From assembly GCA_947561585.1 (NCBI GenBank), contig CANNZV010000337.1:1-64000 (forward strand): a stretch of DNA of 64,000 bases, written 5' to 3'. How positions within the stretch are numbered: position 1 is the first letter of the stretch; every line of letters starts with the position of its first letter. Below are positions 33,701-43,900 of this stretch, piece by piece. The translations under genes and the position numbers were made by a program. Origin of the DNA: Caprella mutica. Taxonomy: Eukaryota > Arthropoda > Malacostraca > Amphipoda > Caprellidae. The notes beneath the pieces were generated by a model. It searched no databases. It was given only the letters and a program-made list of their open reading frames with translations, and was not told the DNA's origin.

Positions 33701-36700
33701 ACACATAGTACTTGGAAATGTAAAAAGTTTTCATGAACCAATTTCCCCTTAAGAAATATCTGATTAACTGATGCTAACTCAAACTTTTCGAGTGCTCTGA
33801 GTATTAATTAGTGCTCGAACGTGATGTTGCCCATACTAATTTTTGATATCAATGAAACTATGTTTCCATGTCAGAAGAATATTAACATAAAATTGTATCT
33901 TTACCGTCTATTCCACTATTACAGAAAGATAAGGATGGATTGTGGTTGGCGCAGGTTGTAGGTAGAATGAAGGAGGTGGTTAATTTGCTGAGCATGACGA
34001 GCCATATTGAAGAACCAAATGAATTCCTCACCGAGAATCTAATGGACTTGGAGCTTTTCATGAAAGATTTCGCTGTAAGTAAATAACCCCAAAGTCTATA
34101 ATTGATAAAGTTTATTATATTAATTTTAGTGGCAGCAATCTTGACATTACCTACAATATACTATAGGTAGGTACTGATACTAAGTTTGTACTATCAAGTT
34201 TAGTAATAGCTACATTGATCTTAATTATATGTGCAACAACTTATATCTATGTACGTATAATTACTCTTTTCCACTTTCAGGAGATTATTCTGGCTCCTGA
34301 TACGAATATCAGAAATCATGTGATTAATAAAACGTACGAAGAGGTTGATGTGGCTCAACTTGATGACATCCTCCCTTTGCCTAAATTCAGTTGGCCAACT
34401 TTCTTGAGGAAACTAATCGGCGATAATGTGGTTAAAGTTCAACTTTATCACAAGGAAACCTTGCAGAAAGTCTTCCGGCTACTGTCAGATATGGAGTAAG
34501 CGTAAAAATGAAATATCCATTTATCATAATGTCAACTTTCTTCCGTATAATCTGACGATATATCTTTATATTTCCGGATGTCATAAACTCACTTTTACTA
34601 ATTGGTATTTGATCAACTGAATTATAAATCTTATAGATTTGAAATATCTAACCCTAGTTAAATAATAACTCTACTATGATCCAGGGAGGAGAACAGTCTT
34701 CGCAACTTCATGATTTTCTTCTGGTCATCCCACCTGTACACCTCACTAGTATCACCCCTAGACAACAGACCGAGAGCAGAGTACTGCATGGCTGTCACTA
34801 AATACCTAGTGCCGGACTTAGTGTCTCACATCTACCTTTCTTCCTTTGATGAGGGAGAATTAGAAGCTGATAGTGGAGAGGTATGATATAGACGACCAAT
34901 TCTGGGGGTAGTCCTTTATTCTCAACTATAATCGGTACTGGATGTGATAGTTTTATAGAATAATTTCTAGAATTTCAGATCAGCTTTCAATGACATTAGT
35001 TCTGACTCTACATAGGTTAACCTGACAGCATCAACAGTGAAATTAACACTGTCTCTATTTTTCCAGGCTGAAAACATTCTGAACAAGGTGAAAATAACCA
35101 TAGAAGAGAACCTCAGGTATAAGATGGATGTTGATCAGAGTATCAAAGAGAAACTTCAGAGGACCTTGACCTCCATTGGAGCTCATGAATACTTGCAAAA
35201 CCTGACAGACAGCATCAAAGATACAGCGTTTGACGTAAGTGTACCTAAATGAAATTCTGTATACCGTTAAAGAAATATAAATTTAGAAAATAAACCATAA
35301 ATTGGTTTTAGATGAGAGTTGCACTATTCAGACAATACTGTATAGGTCATGAACGAATCTGAGAAATTTCTATTTGACTTATCATGTCACATGATAGCAA
35401 TCATTTTCCGAGAGTAGTAAGTGACCCAATTCTTTTTTCAGTTCGATATAGGAAGCTCCTATGTTAGCAACTCTCTCCAATACATCCAAAGAAGAAGACA
35501 GAAGATGTACAGTCTATTGAAGTTGGACAGTAATGAAGGACTTTCTCTGTAAGAACATAAATGACTAAAAGTAGAAACTAAACCAGCTATCAATAATATT
35601 TTATCCAGTCTACTTCAATGTTTCGCAATTCAAATTTAAATCAAAATAATTTTGATTTTAAAATTGAAGATATACCTAGTTTCCTAATAAATAGGTATGG
35701 TAACTACTTTGTTACTTTCAGGTGGACTCATTTCAGTGCTCCCTTCAGTACATCAGCAAGTACAGTTTACGCCACCAACACAATTTGTAAGTATATTACT
35801 AAAAATTGTAAATCTAAGTAAATATTAAATAAAAACAAACATATCTAGTTCAACGATAAATTTTACAATATGGAGAATAATGAATGTCCCTTCATTTTAT
35901 TCACGAAGCAGTTTGGTTTTAGGCCTATTTCCCCATGGCGTTTTTTCAACAAAAATGCAGCATAAAAAAACGCCCAATCTAAGTGTACATACAAAAACAC
36001 GGGTCTATGTTGATTTTCCGAAAACGAATTGGCCGAAACCAAATTTTCCGAAAACTAATTCGCCGAAACGGATTTTCCGAATACGTGTTTGCCGAATCCC
36101 AAATTTGCCGAAAACCAATTTTCCGAAATACAGATTTGCCGAAGGACAAATTTGTCGAAAATCAAATATAATGTATTTAAAAGAACATTCTGTTGGACTT
36201 TGTAGTTCTCATCATTATATCTTATGCATAAAAAAAAACACATTTCTTATATGAATATGACATTGCCATTGCTAAATAAATTTGTGTACCGCTAATTGGC
36301 ATTGCAAGTAAATGGTTGATAGAAATCAATGTTTTTTAACTGAAACAAATTTATTCATGCAAGTGACACTAACGTTGAAGCCAGAGGTATATTGGGAAGA
36401 TATGAACATAACTAATAATTGTGTTATTCGTTACTAACAATTTTATATTCTAAACGCAATAAATTGAATAAATATTAATATGTCAGCCACAACACACTTT
36501 CTGTATGAAATACTATTAACAACTGAATCCAAAATAAGAAACCCGTGCGTGCATTATATGGCTTATTTACACAAAGAATTTTTGTTAAGTAATCACTAAT
36601 CACACAAAGTTGTTTACATGTAGTATATTTAACTCACCGTGATATATATCATTCCTGCATTAAAACAAAGCACTATAAATGGATTATTCACAAAAAAAAT

Positions 36701-39237
36701 AACTACGTTGTAGTAACACACAATCTAAAAACAAGCCAAACGCTGAAATGAATGAAATACAACATACACCCAAAACTGACTGACTGTTACTGACTGAATA
36801 AAGCTTGAACGACTTTAAAATAAGAACAAAGACAAAGGATCATTTAGTGGTAGGTACAAAGATTAACAGTTACAGATAGAATAATTAAAGGATCAATTTT
36901 ATTGTAACTAAGGGTCATGATTTCGTTATTTCGTTTCATTTTTGTAACTTTTTAAATATTTTTACATTTGGTTTTAAATAAGTCTTTCGGTAAATTTGAC
37001 TTCCGGCGAATTTGTCTTTCTGCAAATCTTCACTTCGGTGAATCCGTTTTCGACAAATTTGGGTTTCGGCAAAATTCGTATTCGGAGAATCGTGTTTGGC
37101 GAATTAGGGTTCGGCGAATTAGGGTTCGGCAAATTCGTTTTCAGAAAATCCGCCGGATACCCAAAAACACATACGTTTATTTAGTCTTATAGTTTTTTAT
37201 TCTCAATTTGCTACGGCATGAGAAAAACGCTCGTGTCAAAGGGGCCTAAAGATTACCATATTCAATTCTAACCTGCATCGAATTGATGTTAAATATTGAC
37301 AATATTCTCTTTCTAGTGGTTCCGGAAGGAGTTCTCTCACCCCCTCTTCTGTACACCTCCAAGTCCTTACCTACCTACCTCTCGTACGCTGGACTTGGAC
37401 ACACCATCGCCCATGAAATGATGCACGCTGTGGACACAGCAGGTAGTGAAGGCCTTAAAACTTCATATACAGTAGATCCTCTATAGTAGACTCCCCTATA
37501 GTGAATGTAGAGTCCTGAATAAGAGAACTACTATTCAAAGTGCCATGCAATCGCCATTAGTTTTCTAAAAACTGATGGCTATTCGTGGCAGACTAAAGAA
37601 AATTTGTTCAATGAACAGGGTTGCTCACTCAGAACTGTACAATCACTATGGAGGAGTTCAACTATTTCTTGACGTAAAAATAATATTTTATAAATCTCTG
37701 ATTACTGAAATAATTTATAGTTTTAGTGAAAATTGAATTTCTCTTAATCATGGAGAAAATTTCTATTTAGTATATTGTATGCATTTATTACTTCAAAAAC
37801 GATAAAAAAATGAGCAACTGTTTCTACATAGTAGCTAATTTAAATTTATTTCAATAATCTTAAATTCAACCAGGTGTCAGCTAATTCAAAATTGATTTCA
37901 TACATAATTCTTCATTCAGGAATGACTCATGGAACCTACATGGATGGTCCGTTTGAATACCCACGACAGACGAAGGAAAGACTGTTCTACATCAAACAAA
38001 TTCTGAGCAAGAATTTCACCATACCTGTTGGTGATGAGAATAAGAACGTCGATATCACTTTCAGGGTGAGACAAATTTGCCTTTAACTCACATAGAGAAA
38101 GTGAAATTGTTTGTGTTACTATAGCATTTTAAATAATCATCAAAATAATTTCAGTTACCGAAATCACTGCAACTGAATGAAGTCTTGTCTGACATCGAAG
38201 CAACTAGATTGTCCTGGCTCTCCTACCAAAACAGACATTCCCGACACCAGCTTAGTGAGTAGTACCATTTCTGGTGATCAAGAATTATAATTCTAGAGTC
38301 TCCTGAATTGCTCTGCTACCCAAGGTAGACAAATCTCTCAAGAACAGTAACATTTTTCCTCATTAACCTATAATTTTCTTTTCAGAGACGGAAGTACAAA
38401 TTACAGACGATGATTTCTACCGAAAGAAGAGATCCATCTATGAAGATGCTGAGTTCACTGAGAAACCTCTTCTATGGATGAACATGAATCCCTATCAAAT
38501 CTATCTCCTCAAAATGGCTCAGGTATAATTATTTGAGATTATAAATTCTACCTAATTCCAATTATATTAAGTCAAATATCGTACATAATTACTGATGTTT
38601 CTCTGTTTCAGAATCATTGCTCCAAGTCCAGTTTCATTGACATATCCACCATTATGGAGAAAGAACACTTGCCATCTCGACTCAGGTAGGTTTTCTTTAA
38701 ATCTATATGTTTCTAACAACAAAACTTCAAAATGGAATAATTTTCTGACAATAGTACAGTGAAACTCCTTCATATCTTCACTTCATATCTCTGATGCACT
38801 AGATAGTTTTCTATGGTCAAAATGCAGAGATAACAATGACGAAATTTTGACGCATATCATATTCTATAATTTTAACATAGAAAATACTTCATTACTCAGG
38901 ATTTTTACTGTACATATATGACAATTTTCTACCAATTTATGCAGTATGGTTTTGAAAGTACAATCGAAAGGAGATGAAATTCAAAAACTTTCCGAATTCA
39001 TTATCCTATATAGTTTTACGAAACCGGTTTCCATATTTACTGTGATTAAATATTATCAGTCGAACGATAAGAGGTTAAAATATTAACCATTTTCTCACTC
39101 TTCTTGTATGTTACAGAGTCAATATCGGTATGATGTTCGAGCCTCGGTTCGCGAAATCGTTCAACTGTTCTGCAAGTGATAAGATGGTCACATCTACTAA
39201 TTTAGGTCGTTTCCTAGTCGATAACACTCCTAATTAA
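30706..39237 (+). CDS. M13 (neprilysin-like) zinc metallopeptidase with mucin-like stalk, 1139 aa
   Basis: Nineteen exons: 30706-30837, 31429-32400, 32489-32564, 32677-32759, 32844-32934, 33098-33332, 33416-33641, 33925-34074, 34281-34495, 34685-34880, 35067-35234, 35442-35548, 35722-35786, 37317-37442, 37920-38065, 38155-38254, 38386-38522, 38612-38685, 39117-39237. The frame is kept across all 18 introns. Residues 8-28 form a signal-anchor, giving an ectoenzyme (type II). Exon 2 (45-368) is almost all Thr/Glu/Ala/Pro, a probable O-glycosylated stalk. The peptidase domain starts at C397 with the typical N-P-C-E-D-F-Y-E-F-A-C-G-G. The catalytic set is H938-E-M-M-H942, E1005 and D1009 (an E-x3-D pair), H1094 and R1100, at neprilysin spacing. 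Odd points: the N-A-x-Y substrate motif reads S-T-V-Y (897-900), the E-N-x-x-D motif is diverged, and the C-terminal C-x-x-W is missing. Probably active, with altered specificity. Confidence 0.9.
35915..37250. mobile_element. Nested foldback-like element in M13 intron 13
   Basis: The outer inverted ends resemble the MITE at 43425-43595 (TTTTAGGCCTATTTCCCCAT ... TCAAAGGGGCCTAAAG). Inside, 36010-36165 has about ten 15-16-bp units of the AATTTGCCGAAAAC type. They are mirrored at 36985-37160 (TTCGGCGAATTAGGG type). The 800 bases between are AT-rich without a transposase. This makes the intron 1.5 kb, the longest in the M13 gene. Confidence 0.65.
37468..37670. mobile_element. MITE with CTCTATAGTGAAC-type ends, copy 2
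   Basis: Left end ACAGTAGATCCTCTATAGTA (followed by a second CCCCTATAGTGAATG) and right end CACTATGGAGGAGTTCAACT. The interior GTTTTCTAAAAACTGATGGC and GTGGCAGACTAAAGAAAAT is shared with the other copies. It lies in the intron after the M13 exon encoding H-E-M-M-H. Confidence 0.6.
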
Positions 39238-39281
39238 CTGTGTAATTTGGAGTGAAATATCTAAATTAGCACAAGCGCAAT

Positions 39282-39287
39282 AATAAA
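39282..39287 (+). terminator. Polyadenylation signal of the M13 gene
   Basis: AATAAA, 45 bases after the M13 stop codon, in AT-rich sequence. The following dispersed repeat begins at 39305, so the natural 3' end is probably just before it. Confidence 0.5.
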
Positions 39288-39304
39288 TTTAATACCAAAA
39301 TATA

Positions 39305-39545
39305 GGGTGAAGCAGGTAAATTGCGGCACACTAATTAACTTCGTTCCTAAACTTCAGTAACTCTTTTAGAAATCATAGCTTCAAAACAATCATATAATTG
39401 ATAAATTATACATGCTCTTCTTTTGATATGCAACATTTTAATATAAATTCAGTTCAGTAGGATTTAGACGCTCTTTAGACTTTAGAGAGAAAGTTAGTTA
39501 AGTAAAGGGTCGCAATTTACCTAACATGAACACAGTCTTATCATT
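39305..39545. repeat. Inverted-repeat element beginning GGGTGAAGCAGGTAAATTGC
   Basis: Left end AGGGTGAAGCAGGTAAATTG and right block GGTCGCAATTTACCTAACAT are inverted. A related left half occurs at 5329-5440. It lies immediately downstream of the M13 gene. Confidence 0.5.
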
Positions 39546-39650
39546 CACTAGTAGAGCAGACAAACTCTATTTTCAATTGTAATTTCTATCTAAGAAAAAC
39601 ATGTTATTTCCTAATAAATAATTTTCCATTTTTATCTGTAAGATAACTAT

Positions 39651-39890
39651 TTAAGACCATACCACGCGGAAAATCTACCCAAAAATAGATATTTCTGACA
39701 GAAATTTAACACCAATAAAATAGCGCAATTGCTTCTTATAGCCTGAAAATTCATACCTCCCCAATTATAAGAAAAAATGACAAAACCGTTTCACGATTTT
39801 GAATCTGTTAAATTATTGCTTTACCTGTGGACCATTTTCAGCCTCTGTCATCGGATGGGTGTATCTGTTTTTCGCGCGGGAGGGTCTTGA
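39651..39890. mobile_element. TTAA-flanked MITE, piggyBac-like, copy 2
   Basis: Homologous to 4461-4710. It starts TTAAGACCATACCACGCGG, contains GCTTCTTATAGCCTGAAAAT and CAGCCTCTGTCATCGGATGG, and ends TTCGCGCGGGAGGGTCTTGA. The right TTAA has decayed to TTGA. Confidence 0.65.
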
Positions 39891-40484
39891 AAAAAATTGT
39901 GTTAATTTTTTATATATCTACCTATATAAGAGTACAACATTATGTATAATATTCACTATATCAATTAATTTAATAAAGTTAATCTAAACAAGATGTTCTG
40001 CCTCTGATTATTCAATATAAAATGAAATATAGTTTAACTTAATAAACTACGCTTTATTAATAATATTAATAAACCAAATTTTCTTAGCATCGCTCTTGGT
40101 TCATACGTACTTCATTCTATTTTGGGTGACACATGTTCAATTTCAAAAAAGTTCAGTTTTAGTAAATGTGAACATAAATTAACCGGAAAATTCGTTGTTC
40201 CATTATAAAAAGGAGTACTGAAAATATTGTGATTTATTTAATTTTTAATAAACAAACTATTAAACACATGTTGAAAATTTTACATTAATACATTTAACTA
40301 ATCAGTTATCAAACACAAATAAAATAATAGCATTTGAGAACTTCTAACAAATTACTTCTCTGAATCGGAAAATAAAATAATTTTATTGCTTTTGTCAAAA
40401 TCGTTCCTTGTCTGAATCGATTAAAAATCTCTTGCAAATAATATCTAATATTGCATAGAACTGTAAAAAGTTATATTGATATCA

Positions 40485-40830
40485 AAGTTATTATACTATA
40501 ATGAAGATCTATCACTCTCGGAAATTCCAGTTTCAAAAATGCAACGTGCTGCCACCTGTGATTCAAAGTGGGTATACTAGATATTGCTACTCAACCATAA
40601 CATTTAGTGCTAATTAAAACAGTGTGAAGAAGCTTTTAAACTTACTATTATTCACAATATTCTTTCAGCAAATTGTGACTTTGTTCAATAAGTTTTGAAA
40701 ATTACCTGTTTAACTAGAGCAACTGCTAGTAGCTACTTTGAAAAACAGATGGCAGCACGGTTCATTTTTGAAACCCGAATTTGATAGAGTGGTGTATGTG
40801 TATCTTATTGTAGTATATTATCTTTGTTGA
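40485..40830. mobile_element. MITE with GTGCTGCCAYCTG inverted arms
   Basis: TTTCAAAAATGCAACGTGCT (40530) and its partner GCACGGTTCATTTTTGAAA (40754), plus outer blocks TTATTATACTATAATGAAGAT and CTTATTGTAGTATATTATC, form long inverted repeats. It sits in the short gap between the convergent M13 and adaptor genes. A fragment lies at 1420-1520. Confidence 0.6.
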
Positions 40831-40956
40831 TAGCAAGGTTTATTTTTATTTAAGAAAAAGGCAATATGATTAGTTTCAATAAGATTCTATTATAAGGTCA
40901 TTTGTCCTACCAATAATTATAGAAAATTTTAATTGAAGAGGAATGGAAAGACCAGT

Positions 40957-40962
40957 TTTATT
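40957..40962 (-). terminator. Polyadenylation signal overlapping the stop codon
   Basis: On the minus strand the end of the adaptor gene reads TAATAAA: the stop TAA (40963-40961) overlaps AATAAA (40962-40957). If used, the 3' untranslated region would be only some 10-30 bases. Another AATAAA-rich spot lies at about 40838-40852. Confidence 0.4.
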
Positions 40963-43900
40963 ACATATCAGCAAATTCTGGGCCCTTACAATGTTCAAAA
41001 TGATCTAGAAACTTGAGGTGGTTCTCTTTTTTGAACAGTAGTTGGCAGGTAGGACATGTAATCTCTTTGGAAGTGACAGTTGCCACAATTTCATGACTGT
41101 TGGGGTTGTTCAACCTAGAGGACTTCTTCTTAGAACTTGGATGCACTCTATCAGAATAGATTATTTTATCACCTTTAGCAGCAATCTCGTAACTAATTAT
41201 TGCAGAGGCGATATTTTTAGAAGCTATGCTTCTTCGGTTGGTAGATTTTCCTTCGGGAATACTTTTTGTGTCACTAGAATTTAATGGGATATTAGACGCA
41301 GAAGAAGAACTTTTAGACGTCTTTTCAACAACAGTTTGGAAGGAATGGTTAGAATCTGACGAATAACATGAATTCATGTCATGATCTAAAAGATTTCGAG
41401 CCACTTTTACTTCTGAAGATATTTTAGCGTCTTTTTTTGAAGTTTGTATAGATTGACTCTTTGCAACTGGCATCCAATGCTCTTTGGTTGATATCTCCAT
41501 AGGGCTTCTTGATGGTCTTGGACTCTTGGGTTCAATTTGCATTCGTGATATTGTTATTTCACTCTTGGGTGATTTACACTCAACTGATGTTAGAACCTCA
41601 CCATTTAAGCATGGCTGAACATCTGAATGAAGTGAGAAATATATTGCACCTGGTATGCCTTTTCCGTCAGAATTCATAGAGAAAGTTGTCAGAGACATTC
41701 CAGGAGATGAAGATCTAGATGTCTCATTTGAAGTGGATGAGGAAACTTGCATTGGACTCTGAGTTGTATCCTTTGATTTCGAAAGATTGGACTGTTCAGA
41801 TTGAGTTTCACTTTTATTATTGCGATTCTTGGACTCTTTCATTGACTCTTCAACACATTCTCCATCAGCAGATATGTTCTTTAGGTCATTTCTAACTTTG
41901 ATAATGTCGTCATTTCTTTTCGATTCTGTCTGATGCTTTAGAAATGCATTATCTTTTGCTGCAAATTCATGATTACTGACATCTTGGATTGATTTGTAAT
42001 TCATATCATAGGTTTTACTAACGCCCCCTGCTGGAGTTGAGGGACCGCTAGATATTGGACTGCTCGGAATTGCATGCGTCAAAATATTTCTCGCTCTATG
42101 CCGCGCTTCAATTTTATTATCTCCACCATGGTTCTGATTTCTCAAAATTGGACCATTCGTTGAGTGGTAATTCACTGCTTCATAATTAGATTTTCTGCTT
42201 ATTCTTTCATCAGAGGAATCATTGAACGATTGGTGATGCAAATAGTTTTCGGCGAATGAAGAGTCACATGATAGTAGACTGGACTCTCTTGAACTAGAGG
42301 TTGAAGGGAGAATTGACGAACTACGATTGCTTCCTTGCATCGGATTTACTTGTTCTGTGAAACCCGTTGACTTTTGATTCTCAGGATTATGAGCTTGAGA
42401 ATGGTCCATCATCGAAACCGGAATCCAACCTTTCAAAGGAACCTGAAAAACGCGAGTAGCTTTATAAAACGTTGAATACATAGAGTTAATGAATTAAATC
42501 AAATTTTTCAATCAGTTCTCGTGATGCGAGACTCTATCCTACTTAGAATAGGAACAAAAAGAAAAAGTTGTATGTTATATTCTACGTACATTTTGAGATT
42601 TTGATATTTCTGGAAGATATCGCTTCTGTTCGGCTGCTCTTGAGTCACATGAAGCCATTCGAAGGTTGTCCCTTTGGTTTTTAGAATACCCTCTAGATAG
42701 AGACCTCTGCTTTACAGCATTGGTGGGTACATTACTTAACTTCAGATTATTCCTAGAGTTTGGAACACTTGCAATCTTTGTTGTGTAGCCACCACGATCA
42801 TCAAAGTAGAGGGGTTGGGGCGAATTTCTTTGATAACTCCTATAGAAGTTTTGACTACCCTGTCTTCTGAATGGAAGGAATTGATTGGCCAAACTATGTA
42901 AATTTTCAGTGTTGTTGTTATTGTAATTTGGGTACATAATCGGAACATGTTCTTTTTGTACGTCAGAGCTGTGGTTGATGTCGTGCTCGCTTTGAGATGG
43001 AGGTTGGGGTGGAAGGCGCACATCAAATGGCCGAAGATGGGCATTACATTTATCGCATATATTTCTTCTCTGTTCCATTTGCAGAAGCTAAAGCATAGAG
43101 AAAAAAATGATGTTAAGTTTCTGGTAATTTAGAAAAAAAAACAGTCGGAAAATTTATATATGGCAGATCGTCTAATCTTGACCATTGCGGAAAATGTGGA
43201 TTTTATTATATTTTAAAATGATCATATTTTCAAACATTTTCGTCGGAAATTTCGAACGAAAGTCTATTAGTTGTTTAATTTACGACAATTTACAACTGAA
43301 TCATATTGGAAGATTCCACATATTCGAACACTTATGAAAAAATATATCGTAATTATTATTTTTAATAGGATATTTTAATTATTGTATATTTTTCTTATAT
43401 GATCAAAGATTGAGGAAGTCTAGAACCCTAGACCATTTCACACGGGCGTCTTTTTCATGCCGCAGCAAAGAATATGGTGCATGAAAAAACGCTCCGAAAG
43501 ATTAAAAATTTATGTTTTTATGTACACTTAGACTGAGCGTTTTTCTGCTGCTGCATTTTTGTTGAAAAGACGTTCCGTGTGAAATAGACCTTAAGGCCAT
43601 CTCTCTCACCCTTTGCTGTAGATGTTCAACCTCTTGGAATAGGAGGGCTGCTCTTTCCTCAGCTTCTTGCCTTCCTGTTCTCTCCATTTTCTTTTCAGCT
43701 CTCTCCGCTTCCCAGTCATCTTGGTGAGCACGCACCTGCAGTGACATTTTAACTTCAGAACGTGTAAGAACAGTTTGAACTTGTTAGAACAGTTTTACAC
43801 AAATTAGAACGTGTTAGAACATTTCTAAACCCATTAGAATGTGCTAGAAGATTTTTGAACTACACACAAAGAAAGGAATAGTTGAATCAAATCAAATTTG

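Noticed and set aside
36968..37192. Small Arg/Phe-rich frames in the M13 intron
   Set aside because: They are readings of the 15-16-bp foldback arm.
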